Counted from the first letter of the stretch, positions 28,101-42,100 are shown. The stretch is DNA of 64,000 nucleotides from Haliclona indistincta (GCA_964017065.1 OZ024790.1:87001-151000); one strand, 5' to 3'. Notes: generated by a model not told the origin, from the sequence alone. A program made the numbers and translations.

Positions 28101-29062
28101 CTCCCCTATCTATCATTCTCCCTCCGTTAGCTCCCATTGTCCCTCCCCTATATTCCATTATTCCTCAGCTAGCTACCATTGTCCCTCCCTATCCACCATT
28201 GTGCATCTCATAGCTACCATTGTCATCCTATCTACCATTGTTCCTATCCTTGCTACCATTGTCCATCTCATAGCTACCAATGTCCCTCTTCTAGATACCA
28301 TTCTCCTATCTACCATTGTCACTCCCCTGTCTACCATATTCCTAGGTACCATTGTCCTCCACTATCTACCATGGTCCCTCTTCTAGCTGCCATTGTCTCT
28401 TTTAGCCTAGCTACCATTGTCCCTCCCTATCTACCATTGTCCCTCCCCTATCTACCATTTTCCCTCTCCTATCTACCATTATCCCCTGGCTACCTTTGGC
28501 CTAACTACCGTTTTTCTCCCTATCTACCATTGTCCCTCCCCTACTTTTGTCCCTCTCCTGGCTACCATTGTTTCTATCCTAGCTACCATTGTCCCTCCCT
28601 ATCTACCATTGTCGTAGGTACTATTGTCCCTCCCCTATCTCCTATTGTCCCTACCCTCGCTAACATTATTCCACTAGCTACCTTTGGCCTAACTACCGTT
28701 TTTCCTCCCCTATCTACCATTGTCCCTCCCCTATCTACCATTGTTCCTCCCCTATCTACCATTGTCCCTCTACTAGCTGCCATTTTCTCTCTCCTAGTTA
28801 ACATTGTCCCCCCCCTATATACCATTGTCCCTCCCCTATCTACCTTTGTCCCTCCCCTATCTACCATTGTCCCTCTCCTCGCCACCATTGTCTCACTCCT
28901 AGCTACCATTGTCACTCCCCTGTCTATCATTGTCCTAGCTACCATTGTCCCTCCCCTATATACCATTGTCCCTTCCCTAGCTACCATTGTCCCTCCCCTA
29001 TATACCATTGTCCCTTCCCTAGCTACCATTGTCCCTTCCCTAGCTACCATTGTCCCTCTCCT
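25150..29062. repeat. 21/22-bp minisatellite, array 1
   Basis: About 3.9 kb of units based on ACCATTGTCCCTCTCCTAG followed by TGT (22-bp type, mainly 25.2-25.7 and 26.3-26.7 kb) or CT (21-bp type elsewhere). Units differ by point changes and higher-order blocks recur (CTATCTACCATTGTCACTCC; CCTAGCTACCTTTGGCCTAA). Two plus frames and one minus frame are open because 21 nt equals seven codons; no protein is implied. Confidence 0.97.
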
Positions 29063-30344
29063 TGAGTGTCTTCCTATTGCTTTTAGCCTGCTGTGACCAT
29101 AGCTAGTCATGTTAGTGTTCAAATTAATTTTTGTGACCAATGTTTCGTCTGAATGCTGCAGTACTTGACCAGTTTGTGACCAGTGTAGGAATTAATGACA
29201 TGCTCCAACTGACTAGTTGGTGCTACTCATGTGCTTAGTGCCAAAGTAAGTTGTGTGTGCATCTTATCAAGTCAGATATACACTATGCTATAGTGAGTGG
29301 TGCCCAAGGCTGCTGATGAGCGGTGGTATTCCATGATACCTGGATGTTTACATGATCTAGTGAAATGCTACTCCTAGCTCTCAGTGCACAACCATCAGCA
29401 CTAACAAGCTAGAACTATTCATATTTGTAATCTTTATTTCTACCAATATCAAATTTCATTACATAGTTGAGCAATGCTTGATACGTCTGCAATACACATT
29501 AAGGTCTGATCTGTTGTTCAGGTATAATAACCTAGTGTAGATGAGAATTCAGACAAACATGAATCAATCAAACAGTGTGTGAAAACTATGTTTGATACAG
29601 TGGTATAATATGTGTATCAAACTAATCTATCATTATGAGCTATATACACTTGTCAGTACTGACTAATACATGTATTCGTACTGTGTGGTATGTCATTGTG
29701 AAAATCATTGTACGATATTATTCACCATGTGATGACAATATGGATCATTTCTTCAATTCCTCATGCTCTTCAAGTGTCATTGCATTATGTCTCAAAAGCA
29801 GCACAAGAAAAAACATAATAAAGATGGAATGCATGAATGAATCATGTGAGATCACTACATGAGGTGCTACTGTTAATATACACTTGTGCTCGGGCAACTT
29901 ATACCTGAAGTACAGGAGTGCTACAATACATTATATAACAGTACACTAGAGGCACAACATGCATGAATATTACGCATCAAAGTAACTTATATACTAACCC
30001 TTACGTTCCTTAAGCAATTATTGCTGTACTCTTTGCTATGAAATTAGATGGAGACCCAGCCACTAGACTGCTAGAGACAAGAGTGTGTGTTGAAGAACCA
30101 ATACTGTCCAATCAGAATGCAGCACTGTATACGTCACTATATGATGTATACAGTGTAGGTGTGAAAGGCAAGTATGTGAATTTCACAGCTAGACAGCCTG
30201 TGTGAAAAACACACAACATGTTAATGAAAGCCCAACAGCTACAAGATTGTGAGCTACAAGACTGTGCTGGGAGACCCTCAGATAGACATTGAACACATTC
30301 TCAATGATCTTGAGTTTGTATACATTACATTCTGACAATGTCAC
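29063..30344. other. Post-minisatellite segment, copy 1 (with possible exon at 30015-30205)
   Basis: Begins TTGAGTGTCTTCCTATTGC, repeated at 33244, 37396 and 63102. Within it 30015-30205 is open on the plus strand and reads AVLFAMKLDGD...RLLETR...EEPILSNQNAALY...GVKGKYV. The matching frame in copy 3 stays open with mostly amino-acid-changing differences and no indel. I do not recognise the protein. A further frame just downstream reads VSYKTVLGDPQ...EHILNDLEFV. These may be exons of a duplicated gene or its relics. Confidence 0.4.
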
Positions 30345-33254
30345 TCTTAGTATGCCATTGTCCCTCTCCTAGTATACCATTGTCCCTCTCCTAGTATACC
30401 ATTGTCCCTCTCCTAGTTTACCATTGTCCCTTTCCTAGTATACCATTTTCCCTCACCTAGTGTACCATTGTCCCTCTCTTAGCTACCACTGTCCCTCCCC
30501 TATATATCTACCATTGTCTTAGCTGGTATTGTCCTTCCCCCAGCTACCATTGTCCCTCACCTAGCTACCATTGTCCCTCCATGTCTACCATTGTCCTAGG
30601 TACCATTGTCCTTCCCCTAGCTACCATTGTCCCTCTCCTTGCTACCGGTGTCCTTCTCGTAGCTACCATTGTATCTCCCCAATCTACCATTGTCTCTCCT
30701 AGCTACCATTGTCCCTCCTAGCTACCATTGTCCTAGCTACCATTGTCCCTCCCTGTCTACCGTTGTCCTAGGTACCATTGTCCTTCATCTAGCTACCATT
30801 GTTCCTCTCCTAGCTACCATTGTCTCTCTCCTAGCTACCATTGTCCCTCTTCTAGCTACCATTGTCTCTCCATGTCTACTGTTGTCCTAGGTACCATTGT
30901 CCTTGCCCTAGCTACCATTGTCCCTCTCCTAGCTACCATTGTCCCACTCCTTGCTACCGGTGTCCTTCTCCTAGCTAACATTGTATCTCCCCTATCTACC
31001 ATTGTCTCTCCTAGCTACTATTGTCCCTCTCCTAGCTACCATTGTACCTCTCCTAGCTACCATTGTCCTAGCTACCATTGTCCCTCCCTGTCTACCGTTG
31101 TCCTAGGTACCATTGTCCTTCCCCTAGCTACCATTGTTCCTCTCCTAGCTACCATTGTCCCTCTCCTAGCTACCATTGTCCCTTTCCTAGCTACTATTGT
31201 CTCTCTCCTTGCTACCATTATCCCTCTTCTAGCTACTATTGCCCCTCCCTGTCTACCGTTGTCCTAGCTACCATTGTCCCTCCGGCCCTCCCTGTCTACC
31301 ATTGTCCCTCCGTGTCTACCATTGTCCCTCCCCTAGCTACCATTGTCTCTCTCCCAGCTACCATTTTCCCTCCCAGTCTACCATTATCCCTCCCTGTCTA
31401 CCATTGTCCCTCTCCTAGCTTCCATTGTCTCTCTCCTAACTACCATTGTCCCTCCCAGTCTACCATTATCCCTCCCTGTCTACCATTGTCGCTCTCCTAG
31501 TTCTGATTGTCTCTCTCCTAGCTACCATTGTCTGTCTCCTAGCTACCATTGTCTCTCCATGTCTACTGTTGTCCTAGGTACCATTGTCCTTGCCCTAGCT
31601 ACCATTGTCCCTCTCCTAGCTACCATTGTCCCTCTCCTTGCTACCGGTGTCCTTCTCCTAGCTAACATTGTATCTCCCCTATCTATCATTGTCTCTCCTA
31701 GCTACTATTGTCCCTCTCCTGGCTACCATTGTCCCTCTCCTAGCTACCATTGTCCTAGCTACCATTGTCCCTCCCTGTCTACCGTTGTCCTAGGTACCAT
31801 TGTCCTTCCGCTAGCTACCATTGTTCCTCCCCTAGCTACCATTGTCCCTCTCCTAGCTACTATTGTCTCTCTCCTAGCTACCATTGTCCCTCTTCTAGCT
31901 ACCATTGCCCCTCTCTGTCTACCGTTGTCCTAGCTACCATTGTCCCTCCGGCCCTCCCGGTCTACCATTGTCCCTCCGTGTCTACCATTGTCCCTCCCCT
32001 AGCTACCATTGTCTCTCTCCCAGCTACCATTGTCCCTCCCAGTCTACCATTATCCCTCCCTGTCTACCATTGTCCCTCTCTTAGCTTCCATTGTCTCTCT
32101 CCTAGCTACCATTGTCCCTCCCAGTCTACCTTTATCTCTCCCTGTCTACCATTGTCCCTCTCCTAGTTATGACTGTCTCTCTCCTAGCTGCCATTGTCCC
32201 TCCCTGTCTACCATTGTCCTAGGTACTATTGTTCTTCCCCCAACTACCATCGTCCCCCTCCTAGCTACCATTGTTTCCCTCCTAGCTACCATTGTCTCTC
32301 TCCTTGCTACCATTGTCCCTCTTCTAGTTACCATTGTCCCTCCCTGTCTACAGTTGTCCTAGGTACCATTGTCTCCTTCCCCTAGCTACCATTGTCCCTC
32401 TCCTAGCTACCATTGTCCTAGCTACCATTGTCCCTCTCCTAGCTACCATTGTCCTAGCTACCATTGTCCCTCTCCTAGCTACCATTGTCCCTCTCCTACC
32501 TACCATTGTCCCTCTTCTAGCTACCATTGTCCCTACCTGTCTACCGTTGTCCTAGCTACCATTGTCCCTCTCCTAGCTACCATTGTCCCTCTCCTAGCTA
32601 CCATTGTCTCTCTTCTAGCTACCATTGCCCCTCTCCTAGCTACCATTGTCCCTCCCTGTCTACCATTGTCCCTCTCCCAGCTACCATTGTCTCTCTCCTG
32701 GCTACCATTGTTCGTCTCCTAGCTACCATTGTCCCTCCCTGTCTACCATTGTCCTAGGTACTATTGTTCTTCCCCTACCATTGTCCCTCTCCTAGCTACC
32801 ATTGTCCCTCTCCTAGCTACCATTGTCTCTCTCCTAGCTACCATTGTCCCTCTTCTAGCTAACATTCTCCCTCCCTGTCTACCGTTGTCCTATGTACCAT
32901 TGTCCTTCCCCTAGTTACCATTGTCCCTCTCCTAGCTACCATTGTCCCTCTTCTAGCTACCATTGTCCCTCCCTATCTACCATTGTCACTCCCTGTCTAC
33001 CATTGTCCTAGGTACCATTGTCCCTCCCCTCGCTACCATTATTCCCCTAGCTACCTTTGGCCTAACTACCGTTTTCTCCCCTATCTACCATTGTCCCTCC
33101 CCTATCTACCATTGTCCCTCTCCTAGCTACCATTGTCTATCTCCTACCTACCATTGTTCCTCCCTATACACCATTGTCCCTCCCCTATCTACCATTGTCC
33201 GTCTCCTAGCTAGCTACCATTGTCCCTCTCCTAGCTACCATTGTCCCTCCCCTT
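30345..33254. repeat. 21-bp minisatellite, array 2
   Basis: 2.9 kb of the same unit, mostly the 21-bp type, with a few AGTATACC units at the left edge. Nearly identical to array 3. Confidence 0.97.
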
Positions 33255-34530
33255 GAGTGTCTTCCTATTGCTTTTAGCCTGCTGTGACCGTAGCTAGTCA
33301 TGTTAGTGTTCAAATTGATTTTTGTGACCAATGTTTTGTCTGCATGCTGCAGTACTTGACCAGTTTGTGACCAGTGTAGGAATTAATGACATGCTCCAAC
33401 TGACTAGTTGGTGCTACTCATGTGCTTAGTGCCAAAGTAAGTTGTGTGTGCATCTTATCAAGTCAGATATACACTATGCTATAGTGAGTGGTGCCCAAGG
33501 CTGCTGATGAGCGGTGGTATTCCATGATACCTGGATGTTTACATCTAGTGAAATGCTACTCCTAGCTCTCAGTGCACAACCATCAGCACTAACAAGAACT
33601 ATTCATATTTGTAATCTTTATTTCTACCAATATCAAATTTCATTACATAGTTGAGCAATGCTTGATACGTCTGCAATACACATTAAGGTCTGATCTGTTG
33701 TTCAGGTATAATAACCTAGTGTAGATGAGAATTCAGACAAACATGAATCAATCAAACAGTGTGTGAAAACTATGTTTGATACAGTGGTATAATATGTGTA
33801 TCAAACTAATCTATCATTATGAGCTATATACACATGTCAGTACTGACTAATACATGTATTCGTACTGTGTGGTATGTCATTGTGAAAATCATTGTACGAT
33901 ATTATTCACCATGTGATGACAATATGGATCATTTCTTCAATTCCTCATGCTCTTCAAGTGTCATTGCATTATGTCTCAAAAGCAGCACAAGAAAAAAAAT
34001 AATAAAGATGGAATGCATGAATGAATCATGTGAGATCATTGCATGAGCTGCTGCTGTTAATATACACTTGTGCTCGGGCAACTTATACCTGAAGTACAGG
34101 AGTGCTACAATACATTATATAACACAGTACACTAGAGGCACAACATGCATGAATATTACGCATCAAAGTAACTTATATACTAACCCTTACGTTCCTTAAG
34201 CAATTATTGCTGTACTCTTTGCTATGAAATTAGATGGAGACCCAGCCACTAGACTGCTAGAGACAAGAGTGTGTGTTGAAGAACCAATACTGTCCAATCA
34301 GAATGCAGCACTGTATACGTCACTATATGATGTATACAGTGTAGGTGTGAAAGGCAAGTATGTGAATTTCACAGCTAGACAGCCTGTGTGAAAAACACAC
34401 AACATGTTAATGAAAGCCCAACAGCTACAAGATTGTGAGCTACAAGACTGTGCTGGGAGACCCTCAGATAGACATTGAACACATTCTCAATGATCTTGAG
34501 TTTGTATACATTACATTCTGACAATGTCAC
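33255..34530. other. Post-minisatellite segment, copy 2
   Basis: Near-identical to copy 1, with the same possible exon at 34201-34391. No other feature recognised. Confidence 0.4.
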
Positions 34531-37398
34531 TCTTAGTATGCCATTGTCCCTCTCCTAGTATACCATTGTCCCTCTCCTAGTATACCATTGTCCCTCTCCT
34601 AGTTTACCATTGTCCCTTTCCTAGTATACCATTTTCCCTCACCTAGTGTACCATTGTCCCTCTCTTAGCTACCACTGTCCCTCCCCTATATATCTACCAT
34701 TGTCTTAGCTGGTATTGTCCTTCCCCCAGCTACCATTGTCCCTCACCTAGCTACCATTGTCCCTCCATGTCTACCATTGTCCTAGGTACCATTGTCCTTC
34801 CCCTAGCTACCATTGTCCCTCTCCTTGCTACCGGTGTCCTTCTCGTAGCTACCATTGTATCTCCCCAATCTACCATTGTCTCTCCTAGCTACCATTGTCC
34901 CTCCTAGCTACCATTGTCCTAGCTACCATTGTCCCTCCCTGTCTACCGTTGTCCTAGGTACCATTGTCCTTCATCTAGCTACCATTGTTCCTCTCCTAGC
35001 TACCATTGTCTCTCTCCTAGCTACCATTGTCCCTCTTCTAGCTACCATTGTCTCTCCATGTCTACTGTTGTCCTAGGTACCATTGTCCTTGCCCTAGCTA
35101 CCATTGTCCCTCTCCTAGCTACCATTGTCCCACTCCTTGCTACCGGTGTCCTTCTCCTAGCTAACATTGTATCTCCCCTATCTACCATTGTCTCTCCTAG
35201 CTACTATTGTCCCTCTCCTAGCTACCATTGTACCTCTCCTAGCTACCATTGTCCTAGCTACCATTGTCCCTCCCTGTCTACCGTTGTCCTAGGTACCATT
35301 GTCCTTCCCCTAGCTACCATTGTTCCTCTCCTAGCTACCATTGTCCCTCTCCTAGCTACCATTGTCCCTTTCCTAGCTACTATTGTCTCTCTCCTTGCTA
35401 CCATTATCCCTCTTCTAGCTACTATTGCCCCTCCCTGTCTACCGTTGTCCTAGCTACCATTGTCCCTCCGGCTCTCCCTGTCTACCATTGTCCCTCCGTG
35501 TCTACCATTTTCCCTCCCAGTCTACCATTATCCCTCCCTGTCTACCATTGTCCCTCTCCTAGCTTCCATTGTCTCTCTCCTAACTACCATTGTCCCTCCC
35601 AGTCTACCATTATCCCTCCCTGTCTACCATTGTCGCTCTCCTAGTTCTGATTGTCTCTCTCCTAGCTACCATTGTCCGTCTCCTAGCTACCATTGTCTCT
35701 CCATGTCTACTGTTGTCCTAGGTACCATTGTCCTTGCCCTAGCTACCATTGTCCCTCTCCTAGCTACCATTGTCCCTCTCCTTGCTACCGGTGTCCTTCT
35801 CCTAGCTAACATTGTATCTCCCCTATCTATCATTGTCTCTCCTAGCTACTATTGTCCCTCTCCTGGCTACCATTGTCCCTCTCCTAGCTACCATTGTCCT
35901 AGCTACCATTGTCCCTCCCTGTCTACCGTTGTCCTAGGTACCATTGTCCTTCCGCTAGCTACCATTGTTCCTCCCCTAGCTACCATTGTCCCTCTCCTAG
36001 CTACTATTGTCTCTCTCCTAGCTACCATTGTCCCTCTTCTAGCTACCATTGCCCCTGTCTGTCTACCGTTGTCCTAGCTACCATTGTCCCTCCGGCCCTC
36101 CCTGTCTACCATTGTCCCTCCGTGTCTACCATTGTCCCTCCGCTAGCTACCATTGTCTCTCTCCCAGCTACCATTGTCCCTCCCAGTCTACCATTATCCC
36201 TCCCTGTCTACCATTGTCCCTCTCCTAGCTTCCATTGTCTCTCTCCTAGCTACCATTGTCCCTCCCAGTCTACCATTATCTCTCCCTGTCTACCATTGTC
36301 CCTCTCCTAGTTATGACTGTCTCTCTCCTAGCTGCCATTGTCCCTCCCTGTCTACCATTGTCCTAGGTACTATTGTTCTTCCCCCAACTACCATCGTCCC
36401 CCTCCTAGCTACCATTGTTTCCCTCCTAGCTACCATTGTCTCTCTCCTTGCTACCATTGTCCCTCTTCTAGTTACCATTGTCCCTCCCTGTCTACAGTTG
36501 TCCTAGGTACCATTGTCTCCTTCCCCTAGCTACCATTGTCCCTCTCCTAGCTACCATTGTCCTAGCTACCATTGTCCCTCTCCTAGCTACCATTGTCCTA
36601 GCTACCATTGTCCCTCTCCTAGCTACCATTGTCCCTCTCCTACCTACCATTGTCCCTCTTCTAGCTACCATTGTCCCTACCTGTCTACCGTTGTCCTAGC
36701 TACCATTGTCCCTCTCCTAGCTACCATTGTCCCTCTCCTAGCTACCATTGTCTCTCTTCTAGCTACCATTGCCCCTCTCCTAGCTACCATTGTCCCTCCC
36801 TGTCTACCATTGTCCCTCTCCCAGCTACCATTGTCTCTCTCCTGGCTACCATTGTTCGTCTCCTAGCTACCATTGTCCCTCCCTGTCTACCATTGTCCTA
36901 GGTACTATTGTTCTTCCCCTACCATTGTCCCTCTCCTAGCTACCATTGTCCCTCTCCTAGCTACCATTGTCTCTCTCCTAGCTACCATTGTCCCTCTTCT
37001 AGCTAACATTCTCCCTCCCTGTCTACCGTTGTCCTATGTACCATTGTCCTTCCCCTAGTTACCATTGTCCCTCTCCTAGCTACCATTGTCCCTCTTCTAG
37101 CTACCATTGTCCCTCCCTATCTACCATTGTCACTCCCTGTCTACCATTGTCCTAGGTACCATTGTCCCTCCCCTCGCTACCATTATTCCCCTAGCTACCT
37201 TTGGCCTAACTACCGTTTTCTCCCCTATCTACCATTGTCCCTCCCCTATCTACCATTGTCCCTCTCCTAGCTACCATTGTCTATCTCCTACCTACCATTG
37301 TTCCTCCCTATACACCATTGTCCCTCCCCTATCTACCATTGTCCGTCTCCTAGCTAGCTACCATTGTCCCTCTCCTAGCTACCATTGTCCCTCCCCTT
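34531..37398. repeat. 21-bp minisatellite, array 3
   Basis: Almost the same unit order as array 2, lacking 42 bp (two units) relative to it near 35505. Part of the 4.18-kb tandem duplication. Confidence 0.97.
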
Positions 37399-38660
37399 GA
37401 GTGTCTTCCTATTGCTTTTAGCCTGCTGTGACCGTAGCTAGTCATGTTAGTGTTCAAATTGATTTTTGTGACCAATGTTTTGTCTGCATGCTGCAGTACT
37501 TGACCAGTTTGTGACCAGTGTAGGAATTAATGACATGCTCCAACTGACTAGTTGGTGCTACTCATGTGCTTAGTGCCAAAGTAAGTTGTGTGTGCATCTT
37601 ATCAAGTCAGATATACACTATGCTATAGTGAGTGGTGCCCAAGGCTGCTGATGAGCGGTGGTATTCCATGATACCTGGATGTTTACATCTAGTGAAATGC
37701 TACTCCTAGCTCTCAGTGCACAACCATCAGCACTAACAAGAACTATTCATATTTGTAATCTTTATTTCTACCAATATCAAATTTCATTACATAGTTGAGC
37801 AATGCTTGATACGTCTGCAATACACATTAAGGTCTTATCTGTTGTTCAGGTATAATAACCTAGTGTAGATGAGAATTCAGACAAACATGAATCAATCAAA
37901 CAGTGTGTGAAAACTATGTTTGATACAGTGGTATAATATGTGTATAAAACTAATCTATCATTATGAGCTACACATGTCAGTGCTAATACATGTATTCGTC
38001 ATGTGTGGTATGTCATTGTGAAAATCATTGTACTATATTCTTCACTATGTGATGACGATATGGATAATTTCTTCAATTCCTCATGCTCTTCAAGTGCCAT
38101 TGCATATTGTCTGAAAAGCAGCACAAGAAAAAACATAATAAAGATGGAATGCACGAATGAATCATGTGAGATCACTACATGAGCTGGTGCTGTTAATATA
38201 CACTTGTGCTCGGGCAACTTATACCTGAAGTACAGGAGTGCTACAATACATTATAATTTATAACACAGTACACTTGACTTGAGGCACGGCATGCATGAAT
38301 ATTACGCATCAAAGTAACTTATATACTCACCCTTACGTTCCTTAAGCAATTAGTGCTGTCCTCTTTGCTATGAAATTAGATGAAGACCAAGCCGCTAGAC
38401 TGCTAGAGACAAAAGAGCATGTAGAAGAACCAATACTGTCCAATCAGAATGCAGCACTGTTTAAGTCACTATATGATGTAAACAGTGTAGGTGTGAAAGG
38501 CAAGTATGTGGATTTCGCAGCTAGACAGCCTGTGTGAAAAACACACAACATGTTAGTGAAAGCCCAACAGCTACAAGATTGTGAGCTACAAGACTGTGCT
38601 GGGAGACCCTCAGAAAGACATGGAACACATTCTCAATGATCTTGAGTTTGTATAGTCACT
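37399..38660. other. Post-minisatellite segment, copy 3 (diverged; possible exons)
   Basis: Possible exon 38347-38537 reads AVLFAMKLDEDQAARLLE...HVEEPILSNQNAALF, and a second frame at about 38565-38655 reads VSYKTVLGDPQKDMEHILND then LEFV and a stop. Copy 3 may be the closest to an ancestral gene since its final stop (TAG after GAGTTTGTA) is clean, whereas copies 1 and 2 read on. Function unknown. Confidence 0.35.
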
Positions 38661-38864
38661 GACTGTGTGTGTTGTGATAATGCTGCTTTGTGAGACATCA
38701 TCACATCATGTAATACGAGTTTATTGGTCAAAAACAATGATTATTAATTTGCAAAAAAGTTAACAATAACAAAATTTGGAATCAGTATTAAAATAAACTT
38801 GTTCAAACTAAAATTGAAAACTAACCAATAAATAAACTCAAGTACCAATCACTCTCTAGTATAG
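38661..38864. other. Spacer between unit B tail and Death-domain gene 3' end
   Basis: AT-rich, no gene seen; it must contain the minus-strand 3' UTR and polyadenylation signal of the Death-domain gene. TTTATT (complement AATAAA) occurs at 38829-38834. Confidence 0.4.
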
Positions 38865-39154
38865 TCACATACATGTATTCTGAATAGTGTCACTCAGTTC
38901 CTCTTCTCCTACATAGTTAGATCGTAGCACAGTGACAAGAGTGGCCCAGTTGGCTGGGCTCTGTGGAGTAGACTGCTGCTGCCAGCATGTGAACACATCA
39001 CTAAAGCACTCAAGAGGATCTCCACGACGATGCTGATCAATAGCATCAAGGTCATTCTGCTTTATCCCAAGAGACACACCCACTCTCTTCCATTTAGCAG
39101 ATATCTTACTAGCTACTGCTTCCATAAACTGGAATCGTGATACTGTATCAGTGC
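38865..39154 (-). CDS. Terminal exon: Death domain
   Basis: Last exon of the ankyrin/P-loop gene. The acceptor is the minus-strand CAG just above 39154 and the stop is TGA at 38867-38865. The translation has the Death-fold pattern: AKWKRVGVSLGI, then DLDAIDQHRRGDPLECFSDVF, written here as DLDAIDQ...DPLECFSDVF, then a W, NWATLVTVLRS and GEEELSD. These fit the six-helix Death domain of DAPK, UNC5 and ankyrin proteins, with the usual W-x3-G-x2-LG, W-x2-L and final LS. Such domains recruit partners by homotypic contacts in apoptosis or NF-kB pathways. The two short preceding exons encode similar Ser/Ala/Pro linkers ending PPPTG, so they may be an exon duplication. Confidence 0.85.
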
Positions 39155-42100
39155 CTGCACAGACAAACAGAATACACATCATGACATGCACCAACTGTTA
39201 GCTCACCAGTTGGAGGAGGAGATGAGAGAGCGATGGAGGGAGACTGAGCAGTGGCTGATGCTGAGACAGAGACTACATGAAAATAGACCATCATCAAACA
39301 ATCTGTGTCAAACAAAATATCTCACCAGTTGGAGGAGGTGATTGTGGTGTAGCAGTGGCTGATGAGGCAGAGACTGTGGTGGCTACATAAAAAGATACAC
39401 TATAATACTAACATGCTGATCATCATCTGCCACACTCACCGTCTGGTGCTGCCAGCCATGCTAGCATCCCATCATCAGAGCACTCACGAGTAGCAATATC
39501 TGGTCTAACAGAGCAGGTGAGATGAGCTGGAGAGAAGGCAGTGTCTGCCACACAAGCATGAGGAATGGATTCACAGATCTTGAAGGGACAGAAGAACCCA
39601 TCAGTGAACACAATCTGCTTAGTATCAAGGTGACGCTGCCTGCAGACTGTGGCTATGGCGTGGTGGATGGCGGCTCTGATACGAGGAGCAGCTAACTTGT
39701 TACCATTGAAGTGAACTGTAAGCCAAGCATGGCACTCTACTAGTTGCATCAAGCCTCCGCCGACCTTGCACTCAAAACGGACAGCATTACGACCAAGGAT
39801 CTTTTTAAGAGCAAACAGCTGCTTATTGAAGAGCAAAGCCACTACTAAGGCAGAGAACATACCAAGAGGTATTACCCTGGTGCGACAGAGAAGAACAAGA
39901 GGAGGAAGTTGACAAGATAGAAGGGGAATCTTCTTGTTAGTAGGAAGGATAGAGGGAATGAAGAACAGCTCCTCTCCATCGATGCACACGGGTGCTATGA
40001 TTAGGAGATGCTGTAGAATGGACAGGAAGTCATCCACTGAGTAACTACACTTCCCCTCCTCATTCACTCGATACTTGGAGCACACGATATCTACTAGCTT
40101 CTTGTTAAACAACCCTTGTTCTCGCAGCTTATCTATGCCAGGATAATGAGAAGGAATGAGGTGGAAGTCGATGATGCCGAGATTCAATATCTCAGTGACT
40201 TCACTGAGAATGGCCTGAGGGTCAGTGAAGACCAGGTGAGGGGCAGCAGCTCGGAAATACAAGCAGAGAGCAGCGCCATCAAGAAACACTAGTGCTGCCA
40301 TCACATCCTCCTCTCCCATACTGAGATTCCTTCCTACCTCTATACACTCTGCCAGACCTAGAACACTCCGACCCTCCTTCTTTGCCTTGCCACTCACCTC
40401 CAGTTCAAATACATACCATCTAGTAGGTATATCTACTTCTGCATCGCTACAAGCATCCATGATCTTCTGCCTTATAGAAGACGCCACCTCACTGCGACCC
40501 TTTGTGACCCGAGTGTTGATCGGGAGGAGAATATCTCCTTCACAATTAACTTTAATGCACATCGACTTCAGCTCACCAAGACTATTCTTTAGCCATCGAT
40601 TCTTACCAGATAGTGTCTGATCAAATAGTGACCAGTGCTTGTCAGCATGAGTGCCGATCAGGAGGAACTTTGGCTCTGATGATCCTTGACCACTGCCTTC
40701 CTCTGAGTGCTTGACAGACGTGAGAGTGCGAATGAGTTCTTCAATGCCCTCAAGTTGAGATTTATCTAACTTTGTTGGCTTGCGAAGATGCTGGTCGTCT
40801 ATCACATACTCGTACTGGAGCTTATCATTGATAGAGTGGTTGAGCTTTGAGGCTACTATGTTGACCGTGCTACCCCTGACAAATGCAGGTACGAGGCTGA
40901 TGAATGACGGCTGTCCACCAGAGTCGATTAGGTGGATAAACGTCTTCTTGGTCTTCTCTTGCTTTTTCGAGGGTTCGGGATCAGTAACTATCTTCCGAGC
41001 AACATTAAGAACTGTGCCTTCTGGTTTCGGAGGAACTGGTGGAAGAGTAGTATCCTCGATAGGTGATGAACTAGAGACCAGTGGAGTAGCTGGTGATGGC
41101 ACTGGAGGAGTGAGATCCACATCAGATGGTTCCAGTGCTTTAAAATCTTCTTTATTATCTTTATTACCCTGCTCTTCACTCTCAGTGGCTGCAGGAGTGG
41201 TGCTGGTGGCTGGTTGAGGAGGAACAGCACGAGATGGATTGAGCTCAATCATCTTCACCTCCTCTGCAATGTATTTGAGGTAGGTATCGTCATCGAGCTC
41301 CGTCCATGTAACATCTCCGCTGCCATCGGCTTTGATGCGGTAGAAAGAGATGGCTCTGGTTGCTCGTGTTGCTAACGGTGTGCTGGTCCTACTAGGAGGA
41401 GGTGGTAGGCCAAGCAGGAGATGTCTGATGCCGGTCTTGCCCACACCAGGAGGACCAGTGATGAGAGCTTTAATGATAAGGAGCTTAGTGCGACCCTCTC
41501 TCATAGCCCTTTGGACTAGCTTTGTGTAAGAAATGGCGTCTTTGTTATCTATAGTAAATAATAATTATCAAGAAAGGTCGTGTTACACATGCATTGAACA
41601 TGTATATGTTCCACGCTTTTTAGGAATTTGCGCTTTCTCGAGAAAGCGCAGCGCTTTCTAGGAATCCTTAGAAAGTACGGGCTTTCTCGAGAAAGTGCAG
41701 TCACAGAAAGCGCAACGGATACTGCGCTTTCTAAGGTTTAACTCCTGTTGTTACATGGCTCTCGTCGCTCAAGAATCGCCACAAAATAGCTCTCTACTAC
41801 TATAGGTGTTAGAATTTAAGTTGGGTGAGTCTTTAGTCGAGTGTAATCGGCCGGCATGGCAGCAACTCGTGCTAGCGCTGGTGCTCTGACGAGCGAGCAT
41901 GCACGGTTCCACTTTAGCTCAGTACAGCTATTACCTAGCTCCCACAGTCCACCGTGACCTTTCTGAAGAGAGGCAACAATGACACATATTTCAGTGTGTT
42001 AGGGTTGTTTTGCTCTGCATGGAGCTTTGCCTACTGTATACTGAGTGCCAGCTAGTCATGTCCATGCATGGCAGAAATGTTGTCAGCCTTCCTGTGCATT

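Larger units (their letters stand above)
29063..37398. repeat. Tandem duplication of post-segment plus minisatellite (4.18 kb)
   Basis: About 29063-33254 and 33248-37398 are near-identical head-to-tail copies, offset 4184-4186 bp in the left part and 4144 bp after a 42-bp deletion. Unit order inside the minisatellite is kept, so the duplication is recent or is an assembly duplication. A third, more diverged post-segment follows at 37399-38655. Confidence 0.9.

Noticed and set aside
25150..29062. CRISPR-like array of repeats
   Set aside because: Units are contiguous without unique spacers, and the genome is eukaryotic.
25430..33256. Many overlapping frames rich in CPSPSYH or TIVPLLA
   Set aside because: A 21-bp unit keeps frames open by arithmetic; no start context, domain or splice evidence, and the same appears on both strands.
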